Assembly (NCBI GenBank): GCA_002309375.1
Contig: DBXK01000036.1
Location: forward strand, 883 to 15,724
DNA from: Christensenella sp. UBA1214
GTDB taxonomy: Bacteria > Bacillota > Clostridia > Christensenellales > CAG-138
DNA length: 14,842 nt
Reading direction: 5' to 3'
The position numbers and the translations under genes were made by a program. Below, piece by piece: positions 1-6,725 of this stretch (the first letter of the stretch is position 1; each line of letters starts with the position of its first letter). Under the pieces are notes generated by a model. That model was not told where the DNA came from and searched no databases. It saw only the letters and a program-made list of their open reading frames with translations.

Positions 1-1825
1 TGCTGCCGCCGTAGAGGATGCGGGTGTTCTGCGCGAATTCAATGCCGTAGAGCCTTGCGATGACCTTGCGGATCGCGCCGATGGTGCGGTTCGCTTCCTC
101 GTTGGTCGCGGTCTTGCCGGTGCCGATCGCCCAGATGGGTTCGTAGGCGACGATGATCTTCGCGGCCTGTTCGGGCTCGATGCCGCGGTAGAGCGCTTCG
201 ACCTGGCCCGCGAGGAAGGTGTCGGTGATGCCGGCTTCGCGCTGCTCAAGGGTCTCGCCGACGCAGACGATCGGGAGGATGCCCGCTTCGAGCGCGGCCT
301 GGGTGCGGAGGTTGACGGTCTCGTCGGTCTCGCCGAAATACTGCCTGCGCTCGCTGTGGCCGATGATCGCATACTCAACGCCGATGTTCTTCAGCATATC
401 CGCGCTGATCTCGCCGGTGTAAGCGCCCTTTGCCGCCCAGTGGATGTTCTGGGAACCGAGCTTGATGTTGCTGCCCTCGAGGTGCTTCGCGGCGCAGCAG
501 AGGTCGACGAACGGCGGGCAGACGACGACGTCGCACTTCGCCTCGGTCACGAGGGGCTTGAGCGCGTCGATCAGAGCCTTGGCTTCATCGCGGTTCTTGT
601 TCATTTTCCAGTTGCCGGCGATCATGAGCTTCCTTTCGGGGCGGTCCATCAAAGCGGCAACGCCGGGGAGGGTCTTGCCCTCGAGGAATTCGAGGCTCGC
701 GCCGCCGCCGGTGGAGATATGGCTCATCTTGTCGCCGAGGCCGAACTTATTGATCGCGGAAGCGGAATCGCCGCCGCCGATGATCGTAGTGCCTTCGCAC
801 TCCGCGCAGGCGCGCGCAACGGCTTCGGTGCCCTTTGCGAAAGCGTCCATCTCGAAAACGCCCATCGGGCCGTTCCAGACGACGGTCTTCGCTTCGCGGA
901 TCGCGTCGCCGTAGATCTTCGCGGTCTTCTCGCCGATGTCGAGGCCCTGATAGCCATCGGGCATCGCGTCGAAGGGAACGGTCATGTGCTCGGTATCAGG
1001 TGCGAATTCCTTGCCGACAACGCAGTCGACGGGGAGAAGCATTTTGACGCCCTTCGCCTTTGCTTCCTCGAGCAGTTCCTTTGCAAGATCAAGGCTCTCC
1101 GCATCGAGCAGGGAATCGCCGATGTTGTGGCCCATCGCCTTGAAGAAGGTGTAGCTCATTGCGCCGCCGATGAGGAGGGTATCGCATTTATTGAGCAGGT
1201 TTTTGATAACGCCGATCTTGTCGCCGACCTTTTTGCCGCCGAGGATGGCGACGAAGGGACGCTCGGGCTCGGTCAGCGCGCTGCCCATGATGCGCAGTTC
1301 CTTCTCGATCAGGAAGCCGCAGACGGCGGGCAGATAATGCGCAACGCCCTCGGTGGAGGCGTGAGCGCGGTGGACTGTTCCGAACGCATCGGAAACATAG
1401 AGTTCAGCATAATCCGCGAGCGCTTTTGCGAACTCGGGATCGTTCTTTTCTTCTTCCTTATGGAAACGAAGGTTTTCGAGAAGAAGGATCTCGCCGCTCT
1501 TGAGCTCGGCGGCCTTTGCCTTCGCATCCTCGCCGATAATGTCTTTTGCGAAGATGACATTGGTCCCGGGCATAAGCTCCGCAAGGCGCTTCGCAACGGG
1601 AGCAAGGCTCATTTCGGGAACGAACTTGCCCTTCGGGCGGCCGAGATGGGAGCAGAGGATGGTCTTCGCGCCGTTCTCGACAAGATAGCGAACGGTCGGA
1701 AGAGCGCCGACGATGCGGCTTTCATCGGTAATATTGAGGTTTTCATCGAGGGGAACGTTGAAATCTACGCGAACAAGGACGCGCTTGCCCCGAACGGGGA
1801 CGTCTGCAACGGACAGTTTGGTCAT
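1..1825 (-). CDS. pgk-tpiA: Bifunctional phosphoglycerate kinase / triosephosphate isomerase fusion, partial (C-terminus off the left edge)
   Basis: The product would carry two cytosolic glycolytic activities: 1,3-bisphosphoglycerate + ADP to 3-phosphoglycerate + ATP, and dihydroxyacetone phosphate/glyceraldehyde-3-phosphate interconversion. I read the frame codon by codon and found no stop in 608 codons. PGK part, residues 1-392: VDFNVP near 20-25, HLGRP 60-64, NLRFHKEEE 118-126, GPMGVFE 319-325, GGGDSA 350-355, ending LPGVAAL as free PGKs do. TPI part from about Met393: NWKM with catalytic Lys407, GHSERR with His490, AYEPIW with Glu562. Subtracting about 394 gives the usual TPI numbers 13, 96 and 168. 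The frame reaches the ILYGGS segment, so roughly 35-40 residues lie beyond the window. The ATG at 1825 has GGAGG (1835-1839) nine bases upstream. There is no linker and no good ribosome site before the TPI part, so a separate TPI is unlikely. Such a fusion is known from Thermotoga maritima. Near-certain identity. Confidence 0.96.
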   Translation of the reverse strand, partial: MTKLSVADVPVRGKRVLVRVDFNVPLDENLNITDESRIVGALPTVRYLVENGAKTILCSHLGRPKGKFVPEMSLAPVAKRLAELMPGTNVIFAKDIIGEDAKAKAAELKSGEILLLENLRFHKEEEKNDPEFAKALADYAELYVSDAFGTVHRAHASTEGVAHYLPAVCGFLIEKELRIMGSALTEPERPFVAILGGKKVGDKIGVIKNLLNKCDTLLIGGAMSYTFFKAMGHNIGDSLLDAESLDLAKELLEEAKAKGVKMLLPVDCVVGKEFAPDTEHMTVPFDAMPDGYQGLDIGEKTAKIYGDAIREAKTVVWNGPMGVFEMDAFAKGTEAVARACAECEGTTIIGGGDSASAINKFGLGDKMSHISTGGGASLEFLEGKTLPGVAALMDRPERKLMIAGNWKMNKNRDEAKALIDALKPLVTEAKCDVVVCPPFVDLCCAAKHLEGSNIKLGSQNIHWAAKGAYTGEISADMLKNIGVEYAIIGHSERRQYFGETDETVNLRTQAALEAGILPIVCVGETLEQREAGITDTFLAGQVEALYRGIEPEQAAKIIVAYEPIWAIGTGKTATNEEANRTIGAIRKVIARLYGIEFAQNTRILYGGS

Positions 1826-1894
1826 TTGATTCAGCCTCCGAAACTATTATTTGACTTTTGTGATCTCTTTGATTCAAAAGCACTCACAACTTTT

Positions 1895-1923
1895 ATTATA
1901 ACACCGAAAAGAAGAATCGGCAA
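1895..1923 (-). promoter_or_regulatory. Sigma-A-type promoter of pgk-tpi
   Basis: On the minus strand, TTGCCG (1918-1923, 4/6 match to the -35 consensus) is followed after exactly 17 bases by a perfect TATAAT (1895-1900). It lies about 70 bases before the pgk-tpi start codon and downstream of the yitT terminator, so pgk-tpi appears to be transcribed independently of yitT. No operator-like repeat was noticed. Inferred from sequence only. Confidence 0.72.
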
Positions 1924-1992
1924 CAGGGAAAAAGGAAGCTTTGACCGTATCTCAAAATATAATCGGGAGAAAAGCGGGGATCTGCGATAAAC

Positions 1993-2020
1993 AAAAAAGG
2001 AAGCCCGGGGGACTTCCTTT
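1993..2020 (-). terminator. Rho-independent terminator after the YitT gene
   Basis: Read on the minus strand, AAAGGAAG (2013-2020) pairs with CTTCCTTT (1996-2003) around a 9-base C/G-rich loop, and the stem runs into a row of six T. It sits about 25 bases after the stop codon of the YitT-family gene and before the pgk-tpi promoter. The opposite strand has only a short T run, so the minus direction is favoured. Confidence 0.85.
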
Positions 2021-2043
2021 GACTTTGATCGAATGCTTTTACA

Positions 2044-2964
2044 TCACGCGTCGGGCCGCTTGAAGCCCTCGCCGTAGGCCGCGTCGATCGAGCTGACCAT
2101 AACGAAGGATTTGTGATCGACCTCATGGCAGATGCGCTTGACCTTATAGACCTCGCGGTTCGAGCAGGCGCAGAGCAGAACGTTTTTTTCGGCATGGGTG
2201 TATGCGCCTTTGCCATTCAGGATCGTGACGCCGCGCTCGATCTCGTCGTTGATGCGCGCGGAAATGCCTTCGCCGTCCGTTGTGATGATCGTCATGAGCT
2301 TTCTCGAATCGCTGCCGTACATGATCTTGTCGATGAGAAGGCTGTAGGTGATCGTCATGATAAGGCCGTAGAGCGCCGCGTCGATCGTTCCGTAAACGAT
2401 GCCGCCGAAGAGGATGACGACGCCGTCCACGGCGAGGGAGATCAGGCCGAGCGAAAGCTGGGGATTCTTCTTGCGGATCGCCATGATGACGAAATCGGAA
2501 CCGCCCGTCGAGGAATCGCGCATATAAATGCAGGCAAGGCCCGCGCCGGCGAGGATGCCGCCGAAGATCGCGGCGAGGATCGGTTCGCCCTTATAAAGCG
2601 GAAGCATCGGCATCAGATAGTCGACGATGATCGCGGAAAAGACGATCGTCTTCGCGGAACGGAAGAAGAAACGGAGGCCGAGCGCTTTGAAGCAGATAAT
2701 CACGATCGGGATATTGATGAGGATCGTACCGAGACCGATCGGGATGAAGCCATTGGTGAGCTTGTTTACGATGATCGCAACGCCGGATACGCCGCCGGGC
2801 GCGAAATTCGACGCGACGGCGAAGTTATACATGCCGGCTCCGTAAAGGAAACAGCCGATGATATCGAAGATGACGTCGACCGCCAGCGTTTTCGGCTTGA
2901 TATCGAGCCTTTCCTTCAGGCTCTTCTTTTGAAGACCGGTTTTGATGCTCTTGTTTTTTCCCAT
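2044..2964 (-). CDS. YitT-family (DUF161/DUF2179) integral membrane protein
   Basis: The 306-residue protein has the YitT family layout. A basic cytoplasmic N-terminus (about 1-27) is followed by hydrophobic segments near 28-50, 55-70, 76-95, 105-125, 130-148 and 172-215. A soluble C-terminal DUF2179 domain spans roughly 220-300 (SRKLMTIITT through VMVSSIDAAYGEGF). Family signatures visible are NFAVASNFAPGGVSGVAII and RDSSTGGSDFV. Length is normal for the family. The ATG at 2964 has GGAGG (2970-2974) five bases upstream. Biochemical function is not established for most members; the DUF2179 domain has been proposed to bind a ligand, so a transporter or sensor role would be a guess. It is a single-gene unit with its own promoter and terminator, divergent from the dehydrogenase gene. 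Confidence 0.9.
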   Translation of the reverse strand: MGKNKSIKTGLQKKSLKERLDIKPKTLAVDVIFDIIGCFLYGAGMYNFAVASNFAPGGVSGVAIIVNKLTNGFIPIGLGTILINIPIVIICFKALGLRFFFRSAKTIVFSAIIVDYLMPMLPLYKGEPILAAIFGGILAGAGLACIYMRDSSTGGSDFVIMAIRKKNPQLSLGLISLAVDGVVILFGGIVYGTIDAALYGLIMTITYSLLIDKIMYGSDSRKLMTIITTDGEGISARINDEIERGVTILNGKGAYTHAEKNVLLCACSNREVYKVKRICHEVDHKSFVMVSSIDAAYGEGFKRPDA

Positions 2965-3012
2965 GGTATCCTCCGCGGGGATAATGCCCTGCCCCTTGAA
3001 ATCCAGTCGCAG

Positions 3013-3041
3013 ATTGTATCATCAATTTCGGCAATATTCAA
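3013..3041 (-). promoter_or_regulatory. Promoter of the YitT-family gene
   Basis: On the minus strand TTGAAT (3036-3041, 4/6) and TACAAT (3013-3018, 5/6) are separated by 17 bases, about 50 bases before the start codon. It faces away from the dehydrogenase promoter about 77 bases to the right. Confidence 0.62.
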
Positions 3042-3117
3042 CCCCATAGTGTAAATATATCCGTTTAGTAAAAGAAAAAACGAGCAGGCTCGGCAGAAGC
3101 GATCGGATTAAACGCAG

Positions 3118-3146
3118 TTGACACGGAATCGCAAAAAGTATAGAAT
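3118..3146 (+). promoter_or_regulatory. Consensus promoter of the dehydrogenase-lipoprotein unit
   Basis: A perfect TTGACA (3118-3123) is followed by a 17-base spacer and TAGAAT (3141-3146, 5/6 to the -10). The leader would be about 40 bases, short enough that no riboswitch fits. Such a near-consensus site suggests fairly strong expression unless repressed; no clear operator repeat is seen. Confidence 0.82.
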
Positions 3147-3191
3147 ACTATTCAATACAGAACGCCCCAAATACCGGACGCAAGGAGAACT

Positions 3192-4154
3192 ATGAAGATC
3201 GTCGTAACAATACCCGTAAAGCTTCACCATATAGAGATGCTGAAGGCCGCGTGTCCTTCCGCCGAGTTCTATTTCACCAATGGCAGGCCGGATGACCGCC
3301 TTCTGGAAGAAGCCGAGGTCATAATCGGCGGCGTTGCGGCGGATCAGCTCCCGCTCTGCAAAAAGCTCCGCTTTCTTCAGCTCAGCATGGCCGGTTCCGA
3401 TTCCTATGCGAAGCTGATCCCGGAGAGCATCATCCTCGCAAACGCCAGCGGCGCGTATGGCCTTGCGATCAGCGAGCATATGATCGGCGTGATGCTGATG
3501 CTGATGAAAAAGCTCCATCTCTACCGCGACAACCAAAATGAAAGCCTCTGGCGCGATGAAGGCACGGTCACTACGCCGATGGGCGAGAAGGTGCTGATCG
3601 TCGGTCTCGGAGACATCGGCGGCGAGTTTGCAAAGCGCTGCAAAGCGCTCGGCGCGTACTGCATCGGAATCCGCCGCACGCTGCGCGAAATGCCGGATTA
3701 CATCGAAGAGCAGCATACTCTTGCGGATCTCGATTCGCTTTTGCCGGAATGCGGCGTCGTTGCGCTCGCACTGCCGCAGTCGGATGAAAGCATTCACCTT
3801 ATGAATGAAAAGCGTCTGCAGCTGATGAAAAAGGGCGCGATACTCCTCAATGTCGGAAGAGGGAGCGCGGTCGATACCGAAGCCCTGCTGAAAGTGCTCG
3901 AAGAGGGGCGGATCAGCGCCGGGCTCGACGTCACGGAGCCGGAGCCGCTTCCCGCGGGGCATCCGCTCTGGAAATGCCCGAACTGCATGATCACGCCGCA
4001 TATTTCCGGCTATTATCACCTTGCGGAAACGCATGACAGGATCGTCCGGATCGCCGCGGAGAACCTTTCCGCTTATATTGGCGGCGGAACGATCAGAAAC
4101 CTTGTGAACAGAAAAACCGGCTATCGGGAGAACGAAAACCGGTTCCGCGCATGA
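3192..4154 (+). CDS. D-isomer-specific 2-hydroxyacid dehydrogenase (NAD(P)-dependent)
   Basis: The 320-residue cytosolic enzyme belongs to the D-2-hydroxyacid dehydrogenase family (GhrA, phosphoglycerate dehydrogenase and relatives), which reduces 2-oxoacids to D-2-hydroxyacids or the reverse. Seen: a flavodoxin-like catalytic half at 1-100, the nucleotide-binding loop GLGDIG at 138-143, and the catalytic triad Arg223 (NVGRGSA), Glu249 (DVTEPEP) and His270 (TPHISG). The end of the second beta strand reads CIGIRRT where NAD-specific members usually have an aspartate, so NADP(H) preference is possible. It lacks the ACT/ASB regulatory extension of many serine-pathway enzymes. The substrate cannot be named. 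AGGAG (3183-3187) precedes the ATG. It is first in a unit with two lipoprotein genes, the first only 25 bases downstream, with no obvious functional link. Confidence 0.9.
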   Translation: MKIVVTIPVKLHHIEMLKAACPSAEFYFTNGRPDDRLLEEAEVIIGGVAADQLPLCKKLRFLQLSMAGSDSYAKLIPESIILANASGAYGLAISEHMIGVMLMLMKKLHLYRDNQNESLWRDEGTVTTPMGEKVLIVGLGDIGGEFAKRCKALGAYCIGIRRTLREMPDYIEEQHTLADLDSLLPECGVVALALPQSDESIHLMNEKRLQLMKKGAILLNVGRGSAVDTEALLKVLEEGRISAGLDVTEPEPLPAGHPLWKCPNCMITPHISGYYHLAETHDRIVRIAAENLSAYIGGGTIRNLVNRKTGYRENENRFRA

Positions 4155-4179
4155 TGACATCACCCAGGAGGTTATTTAT

Positions 4180-5208
4180 ATGAAAACAATTAAGAAAACC
4201 CTTGCACTGCTGATCGCGCTTATTCTGGCGATCACGGCCGCGGCGATGGGCTGCAGCAAGAGCGGCCAAACCGCCGACGTAAGCAATTCCGCCGAGCCGC
4301 AGAACACTCAGCAAACCGGCGACAGCACCCCCGAACCGACAACCCAAGGGCCGGAAGGAACCGCAACGCCCGAGCCGGAAGCGACCGGCGAACCCGCAAC
4401 GGAGATCCCGCCGACGGAAGTCCCGCCGACCGAGGCGCCTGCCAATTACCCGACGGAGCATTTTTACGCGCCGCTCGATGAGGACGTTCCCCTGAAATGC
4501 GACCTCGATTTCGACGGCCTTGAGGACACGGTCCTGCTTTCCGTGACCGAAGGGGAATACGATAACGAGTATTCGCTCGTGTTCACCCTCGGGTGCAATC
4601 CGAATTATACGATCTCGCTCGATTACGATTATCCGTCGTACTATGCGATCGGCTTCGTTACCGACTGCGACCTGACGGATTCGCGGCTCGACGTGATCGT
4701 GACCTTTTCTTTCGAAAGCGATGATAATTCGACCTGCCATTACCGCGTCGACGCATCCGGCGAAAGCGTTGACTTCAATGAATACGGCGGGTATGTCCAG
4801 TGCCTCAACGAAGAGGACCGCATCTATGCGGACGAAGGCCGGTTCTATTTCTGCGAAAGAACGGATGTTCTCGGCACTTCGACCGTCGGAGCTTTTTTCA
4901 CCGCCGATAAAGACGGCTGGCATCCGATCGACGGGAAGGACCTCGAATACAACTACATTCCGCCCGTCAAGTGCATAAGGGATCTTGAAGTCAAGCTGGT
5001 CGACAAGGACGGCAACGAAACGGGGGAGACCGTTATCAGAGCGGGCGAGACCGTGAGCCCGATCTCGACCGATAACGCAACCTATGTCATTGTCCTTCTG
5101 CCCGGCAGCTCGGAGCTTGCAAAGATCGAGTTTAAGCTTGAGGGTTGGCTCCCGTATATCAACGGCGAACCTCAGCATAACTATTTTGACTGTATGTATG
5201 CCGATTAA
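4180..5208 (+). CDS. Lipoprotein of unrecognised family, tandem copy 1
   Basis: The 342-residue protein has a lipoprotein signal peptide: basic MKTIKK, a hydrophobic stretch about 7-20, and lipobox AMGC with the lipidated Cys25. Residues about 30-93 form a low-complexity linker rich in Thr, Pro and Glu, as a cell-wall-spanning stalk would. The folded part starts near 100 with CDLDFDGLED (107-116), an Asp-rich loop resembling calcium-binding DxDxDG turns. It ends with WLPYINGEPQ shortly before the C-terminus. No catalytic motif was recognised. It is paralogous along its whole folded part to the next gene. AGGAGG (4166-4171) lies eight bases before the ATG. It is probably co-transcribed with the dehydrogenase gene. 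I infer a surface-anchored, possibly calcium-dependent protein; its ligand is unknown. Confidence 0.88.
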   Translation: MKTIKKTLALLIALILAITAAAMGCSKSGQTADVSNSAEPQNTQQTGDSTPEPTTQGPEGTATPEPEATGEPATEIPPTEVPPTEAPANYPTEHFYAPLDEDVPLKCDLDFDGLEDTVLLSVTEGEYDNEYSLVFTLGCNPNYTISLDYDYPSYYAIGFVTDCDLTDSRLDVIVTFSFESDDNSTCHYRVDASGESVDFNEYGGYVQCLNEEDRIYADEGRFYFCERTDVLGTSTVGAFFTADKDGWHPIDGKDLEYNYIPPVKCIRDLEVKLVDKDGNETGETVIRAGETVSPISTDNATYVIVLLPGSSELAKIEFKLEGWLPYINGEPQHNYFDCMYAD

Positions 5209-5285
5209 AGATCGACATGGCAGCTGCTTATAAATATAATCAAGGCGCATAACTCCCGATTAACAATACGGAGAAAGGAAAGACC

Positions 5286-6323
5286 ATGAAAACAAGAAAG
5301 ATCCTTGCATTGATCCTTGCGTCGCTGCTTATTATCGGCGCAGTTTCCGTACTCGCCGCCTGCGGTTCCTCATCGAAGGACACGAATGCCGATGCGGCCG
5401 CGCAGCAGCCGGAAAACACACAGCAGACGGGCGATGAGACGCCTCAGCCGACCGAACCGGCGCAGCAAACCGAAGTTCCCGAAACCGAAGCGCCCGGGAC
5501 GGAAGCGCCCGAGACCGAACCGCCCGAGACCGATTATCCGGAGCCGGTGATCCCGGATGATTATTACTATCAGCTGCTGGAGAAAAATGTTCCCGTAAAA
5601 TGCGATATCGATTTCGACGGGCTTGAGGATGAGATCACCTTCGTTGTTGAAAACGACGAGGTGTACACCGTTCGGATCGTTCTCGGAAGCGATCCCGGGA
5701 ACCCGTATACCGACACTTTCCCGGAAGAAGATGTTTATTACGGGATCTGCTTCATAAACGACAGCGACCGCTACGACGGGCGGATGGAAGTGATCTGCAG
5801 CTATGAATTTTCGAGCGACGACGTCGAAGCCCGCGCTTACCGCGTCAATGAAGACGGCAGAACGATCGAGTGCTTCGCAAAATACGGCTATATCGAGCCG
5901 ATCGATGACGACGGCCTGATCTACGCGCGCGACGGCCAGTTCTATGTATACTGCCGCACGGAGATCTTCGGCACCAATTCGGTTTACAACCTCTTCCAGA
6001 TAACCGAAGACGGCTTTGAAGAGCAGGGCGCGGCATACTATTTCAATGAGTATTATGACGATGACGGAACGCAGATCGGCGTTTGCGCAATCAGCGACTT
6101 TACCGTAATACTGGTCGATGACAACGGGGATCCGCAAGGCGAAGCGACCGTCCGCGAAGGTTCGGATATCTATCCCGTTGAGACCGATCTTGAAAGCTAC
6201 GCCATCGTCAGGCTCGAGGACGGATCATACGCCCGGATCGATATCGAGCTCGTCGATGATTGGCATCCGTATATCAACGGTCAGCCGCAGGAGGAACTGC
6301 TTTCGATAATCTATGCCGACTGA
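5286..6323 (+). CDS. Lipoprotein of unrecognised family, tandem copy 2
   Basis: The 345-residue paralogue of the preceding gene has signal peptide MKTRK plus a hydrophobic stretch, and lipobox LAAC with Cys26. Its linker (about 30-90) repeats PETEAP-like units. The folded part opens with CDIDFDGLED (106-115). Features shared with copy 1 are NTQQTGD in the linker, VPVKCDIDFDGLED, the RTEIFGTNSV / RTDVLGTSTV segment, a VILVDDNGDPQGE / VKLVDKDGNETGE segment, DWHPYINGQPQ and the final YAD. The protein is very acidic. No enzyme motif was recognised. A GGAGAAAGGA ribosome site precedes the ATG. The 77-base gap after copy 1 holds no clear promoter or terminator, so the two are probably one transcript. 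They look like products of a tandem duplication; function unknown. Confidence 0.88.
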   Translation: MKTRKILALILASLLIIGAVSVLAACGSSSKDTNADAAAQQPENTQQTGDETPQPTEPAQQTEVPETEAPGTEAPETEPPETDYPEPVIPDDYYYQLLEKNVPVKCDIDFDGLEDEITFVVENDEVYTVRIVLGSDPGNPYTDTFPEEDVYYGICFINDSDRYDGRMEVICSYEFSSDDVEARAYRVNEDGRTIECFAKYGYIEPIDDDGLIYARDGQFYVYCRTEIFGTNSVYNLFQITEDGFEEQGAAYYFNEYYDDDGTQIGVCAISDFTVILVDDNGDPQGEATVREGSDIYPVETDLESYAIVRLEDGSYARIDIELVDDWHPYINGQPQEELLSIIYAD

Positions 6324-6342
6324 TCCCGGATACGAATGATCG

Positions 6343-6376
6343 AATCCCCGAAAGCAGAATGCATTTCGGGGATTTT
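6343..6376 (+). terminator. Rho-independent terminator of the dehydrogenase-lipoprotein unit
   Basis: ATCCCCGAAA (6344-6353) and TTTCGGGGAT (6364-6373) form a perfect 10-bp stem with a 10-base loop, followed by a short T run (6373-6376). It lies 20 bases after the second lipoprotein gene and immediately before the pheS promoter. The T run is short, but the stem is strong. Confidence 0.82.
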
Positions 6377-6381
6377 ATGTC

Positions 6382-6410
6382 TTGACAAACGCAAATCAAG
6401 GTGTTAAACT
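6382..6410 (+). promoter_or_regulatory. Promoter of the pheST T-box transcript
   Basis: A perfect TTGACA (6382-6387) is followed after 17 bases by TAAACT (6405-6410, 4/6). Transcription would start near 6417, giving a leader of about 310 bases that contains the T-box. Confidence 0.75.
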
Positions 6411-6416
6411 GCAAAA

Positions 6417-6692
6417 GTTAATACAGGCGACGATGGAGAAAAGGTCGGCGTTCGTCCAAGAGAGATCTGCATAGCTGGAAGCAGATTACGGGCAAAGACC
6501 GCAAAGTTCGCTCCGGAGCCGTTTCGGTGAAGCCGAAGCCTTCAGAAGAATGTTTCGGTGCGTAGTCGGGACCGGGTAAGCCCGATACAGCTTTCGAGGC
6601 AAAGGCTCAGATAATCGATAAGCCTTTGTGAATCAGGGTGGTACCACGAGATCGGCGCGCTCGTCCCTTTGGGATGCGTGCCGTTATTGTTT
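6417..6692 (+). promoter_or_regulatory. T-box riboswitch leader, phenylalanine-specific (UUC specifier)
   Basis: This leader senses uncharged tRNA-Phe and controls transcription of pheS. Stem I: GGAG (6435-6438) pairs with CTCC (6511-6514) below the specifier loop, and GGTC (6443-6446) with GACC (6497-6500) above it. The loop holds UUC at 6507-6509, a Phe codon followed by a purine. The apical hairpin ATCTGC/GCAGAT (6465-6470/6481-6486) carries a GNUG-type GCTG (6474-6477). A stem II-like hairpin is at 6523-6537, and stem III is CAAAGGCT/AGCCTTTG (6600-6607/6621-6628). The T-box AGGGTGGTACCACG is at 6635-6648; its UGGU bulge fits the A73-CCA end of tRNA-Phe. Antiterminator: AGGG (6635-6638) with CCCT (6665-6668), and ACGAG (6646-6650) with CTCGT (6660-6664). 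The leader start is inferred from the promoter. Confidence 0.95.
6657..6692 (+). terminator. T-box-controlled intrinsic terminator before pheS
   Basis: Bases 6657-6667 and 6671-6681 fold into a hairpin with a UUU loop (CGUCCC against GGGAUG, with further pairs below one mismatch), followed by a U-rich stretch at 6684-6692. The 5' arm contains the same CUCGUCCC that forms the 3' arm of the antiterminator, so the two structures exclude each other. The U tract is interrupted, which suggests incomplete termination. Confidence 0.75.
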
Positions 6693-6725
6693 AAAGAAAA
6701 GAAAAGCAAAGAGGAGTCAACAAAA

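Noticed and set aside
356..1990. A 544-codon plus-strand open frame over pgk-tpi
   Set aside because: It is the antisense shadow of the PGK-TPI fusion; the protein has no recognisable motif and ends in low-quality sequence across the real promoter.
2113..3054. A 313-codon plus-strand frame over the YitT gene, with many Asp/Arg/His residues
   Set aside because: Composition is typical of reading a membrane-protein gene backwards; the minus-strand frame has clear family signatures.
3071..3092. A minus-strand hairpin CGAG/CTCG followed by a T run, resembling a terminator
   Set aside because: The stem is only four base pairs and no minus-strand gene lies upstream of it; probably chance in an A-rich stretch, though it could stop stray antisense transcription.
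4360..4440. Short repeated units in the lipoprotein linkers considered as DNA repeats or a CRISPR-like array
   Set aside because: The repetition is at the amino-acid level (PTE/TEAP), irregular in length, in frame, and has no spacer structure.
3108..5250. Long minus-strand frames (3108-4163 and 4093-5250) opposite the dehydrogenase and lipoprotein 1
   Set aside because: No ribosome sites or motifs; the plus-strand genes have strong ribosome sites, a promoter and recognisable domains.
6669..6725. A longer PheS start at TTG 6669
   Set aside because: It would place the coding start inside the T-box terminator and add 19 residues not seen in PheS; ATG 6726 has a well-placed GAGGAG.
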